Below, one piece after another: positions 17,635 through 26,222 of a DNA stretch of 42,434 nt. The notes under the pieces are model-generated. The model worked only from the letters and a program-made list of their open reading frames with translations. It did no database searches and was not told where the DNA came from. The stretch lies in NCBI RefSeq assembly GCF_029335485.1, contig NZ_JARJLM010000455.1:1-42434 (forward strand), read 5' to 3'. Origin of the DNA: Cupriavidus basilensis (lineage in GTDB: Bacteria > Pseudomonadota > Gammaproteobacteria > Burkholderiales > Burkholderiaceae). Position 1 is the first letter of the stretch; every line of letters begins with the position of its first letter. Position numbers and translations under genes: made by a program.

Positions 17635-19125
17635 ATGAATCTGCATGCTGAACCGGATGCCGCAGCGCATCCCTTCCTGAGCTCGAAGCTTGGTCACGCC
17701 ATCGATGGCTATGTGGTGCCATCCGCCTCGGGCAAGGTGTTCGAGACACTAAATCCCGCCACGGGGCAGGTACTGGCTCACTTGGCCGAAGGCGACGCAA
17801 CCGACGTCGACAAGGCCGTCCGGGCGGCACGCGCCGCTTTCGAGGGGCCATGGTCGACATGGACGCCTTACCAGCGCCTGGCTCTGCTCATGAGGGTGCA
17901 CGATCTGGTGGAGGCGCGTTTCGACGAGATGGCGAGGCTGGAAACGCTCGATGTGGGATCGCCTATCACTCGGGCGCGCAATCTGAAGAACTTCGTTCTG
18001 CAGACCATCGCGTACTTTGCCACGCAGACTGTCAACGTGGCCGGAGAGACTCTGCCCAACAATCTGCCCGGCTCGGTGATGACCATGACCGTCAAGGCGC
18101 CGATCGGGGTGGTCGGCGGCATCCTGACCTGGAACAGCCCGCTGGTCGGCCAGTGGCATCTGGTCGGGGGCGCCCTAGCGACCGGCTGTACGGTGGTGCT
18201 GAAGCCGTGCGAGTACGCCTCCCTGTCGGTGCTCTACATGGCCAACCTGCTGTTGGAAGCCGGTGTCCCCGACGGGGTGGTCAATGTCGTGACCGGCTAT
18301 GGACCGGTCGCCGGCGCGGCGCTGGCGGCGCATCCGGATGTCGATCGCATTATGTTTTCCGGCTCGGTCGGCACCGGTCGCCGCATCGTCGAAGCGTCAG
18401 CCGGCAAAATGAAGGCCAAGCAGGTTGGGCCGGGCGGCAAGTCTCCCAATATCGTCTTCGCCGACGCGGATCTTGATGCGGCCGTGCCGGGCGCGGCAAT
18501 GGCTGTTTTCAACAACAGCGGCCGGACCTGCACCGCCGGAACCAGGGTGTTTGTCCAACGCAGCATCTACCACGAGTTCGTCGAGCGGCTGACCGCGCTC
18601 TCGAAAACCGTACGCGTCGGCAATGGCCTGGATCCCGACGTCCAGATGGGACCTGTGATCTCGCAGCAACAGCTCGACCACGTGACGGAATACGTGCAGA
18701 GCGCCGTGCTGGAAGGCGCGACGCTCGCCACCGGTGGTGGGCGCCTTCACGGCGAGCTCGCCAACGGATACTTCGTGCAGCCAACCGTGCTTTCGAATGT
18801 GACCCCCGCCATGACCATCGCGCGCGCGGAAATCTCCGGCCCGGTCATCATGGTGTTGCCCTTCGATGACGCCGACGATGCGCTGCGCATGACGAACGCT
18901 ATCGGGTGCGGACATGGCGGCGCAGTGTGGACGCGCGACGTGACCACTGCCATGAAGATGGCCCATGCTATCCAGGCAGGCTGCATGTGGGTCAACTGCC
19001 ATGGGCTGCTCGATAACGCCGTGGGCATAAACGGCTATGGCGCCAACGGCGGACCCAGCCATGTCGATGCGTTCCTCCATCAGAAGAGCGTCTACATCAA
19101 CCTCGGCGGACCGCTTCCACTCTGA
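17635..19125 (+). CDS. Aldehyde dehydrogenase family protein lacking the general-base glutamate
   Basis: A 496-residue NAD(P)-dependent aldehyde dehydrogenase-fold protein of normal length. It keeps the oxyanion Asn N167 (GGILTWNSPL), the cofactor segment VVLKPCEYASL, IMFSGSVGTGRR, the catalytic cysteine C299 (NNSGRTCTAGTRVF) and the later Glu region AEISGPVIMV. The family motif ELGGK with the general-base Glu reads VGPGGKSPN here, so Glu is G265. Thioester hydrolysis should be impaired unless another group helps, or the enzyme forms acyl-CoA or has another role. The C-terminal half (NGYGANGGPSHVDAF) is also unusual. The ribosome site before the ATG is weak. It follows a Bug gene and is followed by a broken SDR gene. 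Confidence 0.92.
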   Translation: MNLHAEPDAAAHPFLSSKLGHAIDGYVVPSASGKVFETLNPATGQVLAHLAEGDATDVDKAVRAARAAFEGPWSTWTPYQRLALLMRVHDLVEARFDEMARLETLDVGSPITRARNLKNFVLQTIAYFATQTVNVAGETLPNNLPGSVMTMTVKAPIGVVGGILTWNSPLVGQWHLVGGALATGCTVVLKPCEYASLSVLYMANLLLEAGVPDGVVNVVTGYGPVAGAALAAHPDVDRIMFSGSVGTGRRIVEASAGKMKAKQVGPGGKSPNIVFADADLDAAVPGAAMAVFNNSGRTCTAGTRVFVQRSIYHEFVERLTALSKTVRVGNGLDPDVQMGPVISQQQLDHVTEYVQSAVLEGATLATGGGRLHGELANGYFVQPTVLSNVTPAMTIARAEISGPVIMVLPFDDADDALRMTNAIGCGHGGAVWTRDVTTAMKMAHAIQAGCMWVNCHGLLDNAVGINGYGANGGPSHVDAFLHQKSVYINLGGPLPL

Positions 19126-19560
19126 CCAGTGCCAGCGCGTTGGCGCTGATGCCGAACGGGCCGAGTTCGGGCGCCATGGTCTGCGTGATCCCCACCACTC
19201 CATACTTCGACGTAGCCGAGGCGGTTGGGCACGCCCGTAGATCCCGGCCGCGCATGCCAGGTTAACGATTGAGGCGCCGGGCGTGCCCGCTTCCTTTGTG
19301 GCGCGGGTCAAAGCCTGGCACAGATTGAATGTACCGCCGAGGCTATCTGCCACCACCTTGCACCGGGCCTCCGGGGCGAAGTCAAGCACACTGCCGACGC
19401 CGCGGATCCGCCAGCGTAGTTGCCCAGCCCATGCAGGTCTTCGAACCGGCCGGCCGCGTCGAATATCAACGCGGCCACCTGCTCTCGGTCCGACACGTCT
19501 ACGCCGACGGCCTAGGTGCGCTCGCTATCTCCGGACCCGGTCACGATCCTGTCCACGCCC
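19126..19560 (-). pseudogene. Short-chain dehydrogenase (SDR), frameshifted
   Basis: In order on the minus strand and across three frames are VGVDVSDREQVAALIFDAAG, RFEDLHGLGNYAGGSAAS, SLGGTFNLCQALTRATKEAG, GASIVNLACAAGIYGRAQ, NRLGYV and YGVVGITQTMAPELGPFGIS. This is an almost complete SDR middle and C-terminal part, including the NAG motif (as NYAG), the Ser region and the expected YxxxK region, where a frameshift destroys the tyrosine-lysine pair. At least two frameshifts and an in-frame stop before VGVDVS make it non-functional. It abuts the stop of the aldehyde dehydrogenase gene on the opposite strand. Confidence 0.8.
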
Positions 19561-19616
19561 GTCTTGCGCACATCCGCGGCGATGACGGCGCCTCTCTCGT
19601 CGAACACGCGTCGGAC

Positions 19617-19883
19617 TGTGGCTTCCCAACCATCGGCGGTCCGGTGACGGCCGCCTCGGGACTAGCCTTCATGGCGGGCACGCAGGACTACTACCTGCGC
19701 GCGTTCGATGGCCGCAACGGTCGCAAGCTGTGGAAAGGACGCCTGCCGGTCAGTGGCGAGACCACGCCGATGACCTATCTTTCGCCACGCAGCGGCCACT
19801 AGTTCGCGGTGATCAGCGCGGGCGGCAATCGTTCCACGGCGGTCTGCGGCGAATACATCGTGGCTTTCGCCCTGCCCAGGTAA
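19617..19883 (+). pseudogene. PQQ-dependent quinoprotein dehydrogenase, C-terminal remnant
   Basis: The plus strand reads GFPTIGGPVTAASGLAFMAG, TQDYYLRAFDGRNGRKLWKG and RLPVSGETTPMTYLSPRSGH, then a TAG at 19800-19802, then in the same frame FAVISAGGNRSTA, GEYIVAFALPR and a TAA at 19881. This is the last propeller blade and C-terminus of membrane-bound PQQ dehydrogenases of the glucose/quinate type (GMPTLGGPL..., TQDNYLRAFD..G..LWK). About 700 upstream residues are absent, so it is a stranded 3' end. Confidence 0.82.
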
Positions 19884-19948
19884 GCGGCGTGCCTCCAACG
19901 GGCGGCACGATGGCGCGGTCCAGCGCGACCGAATCGATCCAGTCCGCC

Positions 19949-20236
19949 TCAATGGCGAGAATCGGCACCCTGCCCTTCGTCGACGCGCCGGGCGGTGGCG
20001 ATGGCGTCATTGAGATCGTTCATGACTTCCTGCACGCGTGGCAGCAGCGCGCTGCCGACCGCTGTCAGGCGGACCCGGCACGCGAGCCGTTCGAATAGTG
20101 GGGTACCGAGCTCGTTTTCCAGGTCGGCGATGATTTGCGAGACGGCCGGCCTCGTGACGCTCAGACGATCGGAGGCACGACCGAAATGCTCTTCCTCGGC
20201 GGCTGCCATGAAGTAACGGAGATGTCGAAGTTCCAT
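19949..20236 (-). pseudogene. LysR family regulator truncated after the DNA-binding domain
   Basis: A 95-residue frame starts MELRHLRYFMAAAEEEHFGR and continues TRPAVSQIIADLENELGTPL and RVRLTAVGSALLP, a complete LysR helix-turn-helix domain. LysR proteins are about 300 residues, and no effector domain follows in any frame before the PQQ dehydrogenase remnant at 19883. It is either a decayed gene or, less likely, a small DNA-binding protein. It lies downstream of the Bug gene at 20462-21439 on the same strand, and was perhaps once its regulator. Confidence 0.75.
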
Positions 20237-20461
20237 GGTGGTAGGCCCCGGCCGTCCGGTATGTCGATGATTTTGCAACTCGCGTGCCACGGCGCACGGC
20301 CCCCAAATCGTGCCGCCAGGTGGGATCGGACGTCCGCGGCGGCGACACCAGGGCGGCACCGGTGTCTTCGCTCTGTGCAACGCAGTCCGGAATCGTTGGC
20401 CGCACCGGGTAGGGCCCGGGGTACAAGGCGACGCGGATAGCTGCACTTCACGCCGCGTCGG

Positions 20462-21439
20462 TCACTGTCTGGGCAGCTTCAACTCCATCACCAGCTTCTC
20501 CATCTGCGGCACCTCGGCCGCGAGGTATTTGTTGAACGCCTCCGGCGTGACGAACGATGGGTCGGCGCCTTCGCTGACCAACCGGTCGATCAGGTCCTTG
20601 CTGCTGGTCGCGTACTGCAAGGATTCGGACAGGCGTCCGACGATCTCCTTTGGCGTGCCCGCGCGCGCGAGCAGCCCCATCCACAGCGTGTACTCGTAGT
20701 CGATGCCTTGTTCCTTGAAGGTCGGGACATCAGGCAACGGACCGTTGCGGGTGGCGGAGGTTACGGCCAGCGGCCGCAGTTTTCCCGACTTGAGGTAGGC
20801 GACACAACTGGTGTAGCCGTCGAAGATGGTCGTCACACGCCCGGCCACGACATCCGGCAGCGCGAGGCTGTTGCCCTTGTATGGGACATTCGTCAGTTCC
20901 AGCCCCTGCATTCGCAGGAACATGGCTGCGGCCATATGCGGAGGACCGCCGACGCCACCGGAGGCAAACGACAGCTTGTCCGATTTGGCCCGCACGATGA
21001 ACTCCTTGACATTGCGGCTCGGGTCGTTAGCGCTCACCAGCATGATCATCGGGGAGCGGGCCATCAGGCCAATCGCCGTGAAGTCCTTGAGCGGATCGTA
21101 GCCCGCATCCTGCTTCAGCGACGGCAGGATAGTGAACCCGTTCGCCTGCGCCAGCAGCGTGTAGCCGTCCGCAGGGGTGTCCTTGACGTAGCGGGTCGCG
21201 ACGAGGGTATCCCCGCCGGCACGGTTCTCTACGATGACCGTCTGGCCAAGCTTCTCGCCCATCTTCTGCGCGACCAGCCGCGCGATGATATCCAGAGATC
21301 CGCCGGCGGCCGCCGGCACGATGATGCGGACCGGCTTGCTGGGAAACGGCTCGGCCGCCTGCGTCACCGTCGCGGTAATGCCCTGCGCGAGCACGGCCAG
21401 CACGGATGCACACAAGAGGTTCAGGACTTGCATTCTCAT
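20462..21439 (-). CDS. TTT (Bug family) substrate-binding protein
   Basis: A 325-residue periplasmic binding protein. The signal peptide MRMQVLNLLCASVLAVLAQG is followed by a cleavage site near TQAA and the mature start EPFPSKPVRIIVPAAAGGS. Conserved blocks are LGQTVIVENRAGGDTLVAT, PADGYTLLAQ, FASGGVGGPPHMA, LTNVPYKGNSLALPD and LPDVPTFKEQGI. AAGGAGACAAACCG directly before ATG 21439 fixes the start. It is divergent from the CaiB-type CoA-transferase at 21898 and shares its control region, which suggests that both respond to the same substrate. Confidence 0.95.
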   Translation of the reverse strand: MRMQVLNLLCASVLAVLAQGITATVTQAAEPFPSKPVRIIVPAAAGGSLDIIARLVAQKMGEKLGQTVIVENRAGGDTLVATRYVKDTPADGYTLLAQANGFTILPSLKQDAGYDPLKDFTAIGLMARSPMIMLVSANDPSRNVKEFIVRAKSDKLSFASGGVGGPPHMAAAMFLRMQGLELTNVPYKGNSLALPDVVAGRVTTIFDGYTSCVAYLKSGKLRPLAVTSATRNGPLPDVPTFKEQGIDYEYTLWMGLLARAGTPKEIVGRLSESLQYATSSKDLIDRLVSEGADPSFVTPEAFNKYLAAEVPQMEKLVMELKLPRQ

Positions 21440-21897
21440 CGGTTTGTCTCCTTCGATGGATGGTGGATCGGCATTCGCAACGCCTCGCCGGCAACACGAT
21501 CACCAGATCCAATTTTGGTGTATCGGTCGCGATGCAAAGCCTGTGCCACTTCCACCATCACCTGCCGAGGAAGAGTCCTCGCTCCGGTGAAGCGGCAGCG
21601 CGAAATACACTTCCTTGCCCGGGGAACCGGCTAGTACCGGGGACGAAGAACGGGATGGCGCGAAGCGCGGCAAGGCCGCGGCGCCAGTGCGAGGCTGCCC
21701 ACGCTGTGGCGTGCGCGATCATCGCGACCATGTGCGGCACGAAGTCACAGTGTCTGTTCACCACACACTCGCGGTCACAAAGAGCCAGCAGTCACTGCCA
21801 CGATGCGGCGCATCGTAAGCCTCGTCGACTGGCATGCGGATTGCATTGTTAGTTCCAGTCATAGCTGCACGATATGCCAACAATCAAGGAGACGCAC
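21440..21897. other. Divergent control region between Bug and CoA-transferase genes
   Basis: This 458-nt region has to carry promoters for both the binding protein (minus) and the CoA-transferase (plus). No gene is recognised; the many short frames lack conserved motifs. Only the two AAGGAGAC ribosome sites at the edges are clear. Confidence 0.5.
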
Positions 21898-23085
21898 ATG
21901 CCCGGCCCCCTGACCGGCTTCACTGTACTGGACCTGACATCGGTCGTGATGGGTCCGTTCGCCACGCAGATCTTTGGCGACCTTGGCGCCGACGTGATCA
22001 AGGTCGAGAGTCCAGACGGCGACATCATGCGGCATATGGGCGCATCAGAGCGGCCCGCGATGGGACCGATCCACGTTGCCGTGAACCGCAACAAGCGCAG
22101 CGTGGTGCTGGATCTGCGGCAACCGATGGCGCGCGACGCACTGCTGCGTCTGGCCGCGGGCGCCGACGTGTTCGTGCATTCGATGCGGCCGGATGCAATC
22201 GGACGGTTGGGCCTGACATATGACGATGTCAGGGCGGCGCGTGAAGATATCGTCTACTGCGGCGCCTACGGCTACGGCAAGTCCGGCCCTTATGCACTCG
22301 ATCCCGCGTATGACGACATGATCCAGGGCGTTTGCGGGCTCGCGGCGTTGAACGGCCACCTGGCGGGCGAGCCGCGCTTCACGCCGACCATCGTCGGCGA
22401 CAAGGTCTGCGGGCTGACGATCGCCTACAGCGTGCTGGCGGCGCTGCTACACCGCGCTCGAACCGGCGAGGGCCAATGCCTCGAGGTTCCGATGTTCGAG
22501 TCGATGGTGTCGTTCATGATGGTCGAACACCTATGGGAACGGACCTTCGACCGGGACCATGGGCAAGCGGGTTACCCGAGGGTGATGAGCCAGTTGCGCA
22601 AGCCGCACCGGACGCTCGATGGCTACATCTGCATGCTGCCCTATACCGATCGCAACTGGCAGGACTTCTTCCGGCTCGCAACGCGCCCCGACCTCGCCGA
22701 CGATCCGCGCTATGCGACGCCTACACGCCGCAGCGAGAACTACGAAACACTGTATGCCGTGCTGGCCGAGCTCATCGCGGGGCAGAGCAGCAAGTTCTGG
22801 CTGGAGCAGTGCCGGGAACTGAGCATTCCGGCGGCTCCCGTCAACCGGCTTGAGGACCTGTTCAGCGATCCGCACCTGCGTGCCGCCGGCACCTTCTTCG
22901 AGGCGGAGCACCCGAACCTGGGTCGCATCACGCAGGTCAAGCCACCGGTGACGTTCAGCCGTAGTCCGGCCCAGGTGAGGCGCCTCGCGCCGGGGCTCGG
23001 CGAGCACAGCCGCGAAATCCTGCAGCAGGCGGGCCTGGCCGACCACGACATCGCAGCACTGGTCGCCAGCGGCGCGACCATCTGA
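21898..23085 (+). CDS. CaiB/BaiF family CoA-transferase
   Basis: A 395-residue class III CoA-transferase of standard length. The N-terminus reads MPGPLTGFTVLDLTSVVMGP, then GDLGADVIKVESPDGD. FVHSMRPDAIGRLGLTYDDV and IVYCGAYGYGKSGPY precede the catalytic aspartate D139 in PAYDDMIQG. RTGEGQCLEVPMFESMVSF is the dimer-ring part. ATG 21898 is preferred over 21874 because AAGGAGAC sits just before it. The Bug gene at 23532 follows on the same strand and another is divergent at 21439, so the enzyme is flanked by two binding proteins. It shares only the family pattern with the CoA-transferase at 6844, so they probably act on different acids. Confidence 0.93.
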   Translation: MPGPLTGFTVLDLTSVVMGPFATQIFGDLGADVIKVESPDGDIMRHMGASERPAMGPIHVAVNRNKRSVVLDLRQPMARDALLRLAAGADVFVHSMRPDAIGRLGLTYDDVRAAREDIVYCGAYGYGKSGPYALDPAYDDMIQGVCGLAALNGHLAGEPRFTPTIVGDKVCGLTIAYSVLAALLHRARTGEGQCLEVPMFESMVSFMMVEHLWERTFDRDHGQAGYPRVMSQLRKPHRTLDGYICMLPYTDRNWQDFFRLATRPDLADDPRYATPTRRSENYETLYAVLAELIAGQSSKFWLEQCRELSIPAAPVNRLEDLFSDPHLRAAGTFFEAEHPNLGRITQVKPPVTFSRSPAQVRRLAPGLGEHSREILQQAGLADHDIAALVASGATI

Positions 23086-23531
23086 GAACGGAAGTCCCGG
23101 ATCCGCGGTCCGGCTGGACCGTGTCGGGCCTGCCGCCGCCGATCCGATCGCCGCATCCAATACAAAACGGAAGCTACCGACTGCGGGGCAATGGCGCGCT
23201 CTGTGCCACCGGGGCCAGATTGTCACGCGCAAGTAACAGGGGGAGCGAAATGATGTGTTGACTTCCGTCGTAGCGAAGACGATCGCCGCGCGGCCGCTGG
23301 CCGCCCGTTCCCCGTTCCCCGTGCCTGTCGTGGCGCAGGCAGACGCTGACGCGCGATCGCTCGTACTGTCGAGCGACCCGCGCCGGGATTGGCAACCCAC
23401 CCCTTTTCACGCAAACGGCCTGCATGCGCCAGACGCCATGAAGCTGGCAGACGCGATGGCAGGCAGACACTTATTAGCGCCGGTCGCCCCAGGTTGCGGT
23501 GCACCGGTCGCGCTCATGACGGAATCGGAAA
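23086..23531. other. Spacer before the Bug gene, no gene recognised
   Basis: This 446-nt stretch contains open frames on both strands, but they are GC-driven and show no family motif. It may hold a promoter for 23532 or the relic of a lost gene; I see no decisive signal. Confidence 0.35.
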
Positions 23532-24509
23532 ATGAAAGCAAAGACCATCGGAACCCTGTATGCCGCCATCACGGTACTCGGTCTCGGCGCTAGCAGCGCT
23601 TCAGCGGAAAACTATCCCTCTAGACCCATCCGGCTGCTGGTCCCGTTCGCGGCAGGCGGCCCGACCGACTACCTGTCGCGTCTCTACGCGAAAGCGCTGT
23701 CCGAGCAGTTGAAGCAGACAGTCGTGGTCGACAATAAGCCCGGCGCGGCCGGCAACCTCGGCGTCGACCTTGTCGCCAAGGCGCCGCCCGATGGCTATAC
23801 GTTAGGCTTCGCTACCAATGGGCCATTGGCGGTCAATGTATCGCTGTTCGGCAAGCTTCCCTACGACCCGCGCAAGGACCTGACCCCCATCACCCGTTTC
23901 GCCTTCGTGCCAAGCGTACTGGTAGTGAACCCCGCCCTCGGGATCAGGGACCTGGACGCGCTGATCCGCCTTTTCAAGGCCAACCCGGACAAGTACAGCA
24001 TCTCGTCCGGCGGCAACGGGACCACCCAGCACCTGAGCGTCGAGATGCTCAGGTCCGCCGCGCAGGTCAAGATCAGCCACGTGCCCTACAAGGGTGAAGG
24101 CCCGGCCATGGTCGATGTGCTGGGCAACCAGGTCCCGATTACCTTCGCCAGCCTCGCCACCGGCCTGCAGCAGATCCGCGCCGGCAAGGTCGTGCCGCTC
24201 GCCGTGACCTCGGCCCAGCGCAGTCCCGCGCTACCGAATGTGCCGACGATCGCAGAGAAGGGTTACCCCGGCTTCGAGGCGACAGCCTGGTATGGCGTGA
24301 TCGCACCGCCGGGCATGGCACCGGAACTGGTGCAGAAGCTCAACAAGGCCAGCGTGGCGGCAATCAACTCGCCGGAGGTCTCGCAAAAAGTCAGGGAGAA
24401 TGGCGGTACGCCCTCCACCACCTCGTCCGAGGAGTTCGGCGCCTTCATCCGATCGGAAGTCACGCGATGGTCCCCCATCATCAAGGCTTCCGGCGCGAAG
24501 GTGGACTGA
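23532..24509 (+). CDS. TTT (Bug family) substrate-binding protein
   Basis: A 325-residue periplasmic binding protein. The signal peptide MKAKTIGTLYAAITVLGLGA ends near ASA, and the mature chain starts ENYPSRPIRLLVPFAAGG. It then shows QTVVVDNKPGAAGNLGVDLV, PPDGYTLGFATNG, ISSGGNGTTQHLSVEML, ISHVPYKGEGPAMVD and LPNVPTIAEKGYPGF. The VPFAAGGPTD and NKPGAAGNLG signatures are the classic Bug form and differ from the SAPGG form of the copies at 8305, 16430 and 37984. It follows the CoA-transferase at 21898 on the same strand and ends before a long inverted repeat. Confidence 0.95.
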   Translation: MKAKTIGTLYAAITVLGLGASSASAENYPSRPIRLLVPFAAGGPTDYLSRLYAKALSEQLKQTVVVDNKPGAAGNLGVDLVAKAPPDGYTLGFATNGPLAVNVSLFGKLPYDPRKDLTPITRFAFVPSVLVVNPALGIRDLDALIRLFKANPDKYSISSGGNGTTQHLSVEMLRSAAQVKISHVPYKGEGPAMVDVLGNQVPITFASLATGLQQIRAGKVVPLAVTSAQRSPALPNVPTIAEKGYPGFEATAWYGVIAPPGMAPELVQKLNKASVAAINSPEVSQKVRENGGTPSTTSSEEFGAFIRSEVTRWSPIIKASGAKVD

Positions 24510-24522
24510 AGGCACCAGCCGT

Positions 24523-24559
24523 CACAGTCCGAGTCCGCCCGACGCGGACTCGGACTGTG
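24523..24559. terminator. Perfect 16-bp inverted repeat after the Bug gene
   Basis: Two 16-nt arms (CACAGTCCGAGTCCGC and its exact complement) surround a 5-nt loop, starting 14 nt after the Bug stop codon. The stem is GC-rich and would form a very stable hairpin. There is no T-run on either side, so it is an atypical terminator or an mRNA-stabilising 3' hairpin. Confidence 0.6.
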
Positions 24560-24758
24560 AATCGAAGCTGTGGCCAAAGAGGCTTAGATGGACACCGCCG
24601 TTTTTGCCAAGTAGAAGACGCGTGATTCAAGCTGGATAAAGATTGCGAACTTACATCCGGCCTTCGATCGCGGCAATTGTCTCTGACCACTATGGAATGC
24701 GCTGACGGTTGCCGAGCTTGTTGTTCATGGCTCTAATCGGATCGATGCCATCCCGGTC

Positions 24759-25034
24759 TTACCTGTTTGGTTCTTCAAGCTGCTCTAACTTCTCGGCAGA
24801 GCAGTCAGAGCGGAATACCAGGCCGTGTGCCAGCATTGTCCAGACGATTTCAGTCCCTTCGGATAGTACGGCTAGGCGCCGTGCACTACCAGCCCATGGC
24901 AGTTCTCCGCCATCCTCGCGAGACCCCCTCACTGCGCGTTGGAATGCGGTGTTGCGAAACCCACCACCTTGATCTGTACCTGCTCCCAACGCAATCACGT
25001 TCTGCTTGCCATGCCACCGTGATTCGACGATCAC
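24759..25034 (-). CDS. Small hypothetical protein overlapping the FAH gene stop
   Basis: A 91-residue frame begins with a GTG that overlaps the TGA stop of the FAH-family gene (GTGA), an arrangement typical of translational coupling. The product starts MIVESRWHGKQNVIALGAGT and contains LPWAGSARRLAVLSEGTEIV and WTMLAHGLVFRSD; I do not recognise the family. No signal peptide or membrane segment is seen. The overlap argues for a real gene, but the frame may instead be the relic of a larger one. The stretch 24560-24758 holds nothing recognisable. Confidence 0.4.
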   Translation of the reverse strand: MIVESRWHGKQNVIALGAGTDQGGGFRNTAFQRAVRGSREDGGELPWAGSARRLAVLSEGTEIVWTMLAHGLVFRSDCSAEKLEQLEEPNR

Positions 25035-25894
25035 TCAAAGCGGTTGGAGAGCGTCCCTATCCCTGCGATCGACAACGAGACCTCGTCCCCCGGTTTGAGA
25101 AAGCGAGGCGGATTAAAACCAATCCCGACCCCGGCCGGCGTGCCGGTGGCTATCACATCTCCCGGTTGCAACGTCAGCCCCGCCGAGATCGTCGCGACCA
25201 GAGTGGGAATATCGAAAATGAGATCGCGGGTATTGGCTTGTTGCCGAAGTTCGCCGTTTACCCAACACTGCAGTTCAAGGTTGTCCGCTTGGAGCTCGTC
25301 CGCCGTCGCTATCCAAGGACCCATCGGACAGAATGTGTCCAGCGCTTTCCCCAAAAACCACTGCTTGTGGTCGCGCTGGCGATCTCGGGCCGTCACATCG
25401 TTGACGAGAGTATAGCCCCAGATGTGGTCGTAGGCGTCATCAGGAGCGATGTCGCGCCCGGTCTTCCCTATGATCAGCGCGAGCTCCGCTTCGTAGTCGA
25501 CTGCGGAGGTAATGTGCGCGTGGAGATCGACGGTATCCCCATTGCCCACGACGGTACTGGGTGGCTTGGTAAATACGGCAGGGAATTCATCGATTTCCGC
25601 ACCTTTCACAGCGCCGGCCTCATAGCCACTTCCGGAAAATTCCTTGGCATGTGCGCGGTAATTTTTGCCAACACAGAAGATATTGCGCCGCGGATTTATC
25701 GGGGCAACAAGCTTGACCTGCTCCAACGGAATCGCCGGACCTTCGAGGTGCTGCAGCACATCGAATTCGTCGTATTTTTCGATCAGTTCGATCATGTCAT
25801 GTAGGGACGGATCGAGAGCGCGAATGGAAGATGCATCGATATCGACGATGCCGATTCGATGGCGAGAACCTACTACGAAGCATGCGAACTTCAT
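25031..25894 (-). CDS. Fumarylacetoacetate hydrolase (FAH) family protein
   Basis: A 287-residue member of the FAH fold, whose members cleave C-C bonds in acylpyruvates, decarboxylate oxaloacetate or hydrate oxo-pentenoates with a divalent metal. The N-terminus is MKFACFVVGSRHRIGIVDID. The core starts INPRRNIFCVGKNYRAHAKE, with FTKPPSTVVGNGDTVDL, then the metal site DYEAELALIIGKTGRDI, GYTLVNDVTARDRQ, FCPMGPWIATADEL and the C-terminal PGDVIATGTPAGVGIG. ATG 25894 is chosen because AGGAAAACC precedes it; the frame is open to 26158. It is divergent from an HpcH/HpaI aldolase gene, so a carbon-carbon cleaving catabolic route is likely. A broken second copy lies at 31605-31920. Confidence 0.92.
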   Translation of the reverse strand: MKFACFVVGSRHRIGIVDIDASSIRALDPSLHDMIELIEKYDEFDVLQHLEGPAIPLEQVKLVAPINPRRNIFCVGKNYRAHAKEFSGSGYEAGAVKGAEIDEFPAVFTKPPSTVVGNGDTVDLHAHITSAVDYEAELALIIGKTGRDIAPDDAYDHIWGYTLVNDVTARDRQRDHKQWFLGKALDTFCPMGPWIATADELQADNLELQCWVNGELRQQANTRDLIFDIPTLVATISAGLTLQPGDVIATGTPAGVGIGFNPPRFLKPGDEVSLSIAGIGTLSNRFE

Positions 25895-26222
25895 TGGTTT
25901 TCCTATTCTTAATAATGGCAAGCAAGCCCGCCGATGATTTGCGATAATGAAAGTCATGAGAGAATGTGACCGAGAAGATCGCGCTCCTCGAACTCTTTTT
26001 ACGGGAGCGGTCCCACTTGTGCAACGTGCTCGACGTCCGAATGAGGCCCGTACTCCCTCCCGCTGAGAAGCACTTCCCATAGCGGGAAAATATGAGTTCG
26101 ATCGGCGCCTATTCTCTCCCAAAGAACGGCGCTCTTCTATTGCTAGCGGCAACGGCACACATGTCTCTGTCGGTGGAAGAGCAACCAGCAGATGACGCCT
26201 CTGACGCGCACATACGACTCCC
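25895..26222. other. Upstream region of the FAH gene, no gene recognised
   Basis: This is the FAH-proximal part of the divergent region between the FAH and aldolase genes. Besides short frames, I see no gene and no clear promoter. The ribosome site AGGAAAACC at the left edge belongs to the FAH gene. Confidence 0.4.

Noticed and set aside
18397-19389. Minus-strand open frame of 330 codons
   Set aside because: Only its first part contains real SDR remnant sequence; the rest is antisense to the aldehyde dehydrogenase. The SDR part is annotated as a pseudogene.
20708-21634. Plus-strand open frame of 308 codons
   Set aside because: It is antisense to the Bug gene at 20462-21439. The protein is rich in Arg/His/Gly/Gln, as expected for an antisense frame in GC-rich DNA.
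22531-23400. Minus-strand open frame of 289 codons
   Set aside because: It is mostly antisense to the CoA-transferase at 21898-23085, has no family motif and no ribosome site.
24767-25804. Plus-strand open frame of 345 codons
   Set aside because: It is antisense to the FAH gene, which has clear catalytic motifs on the other strand.
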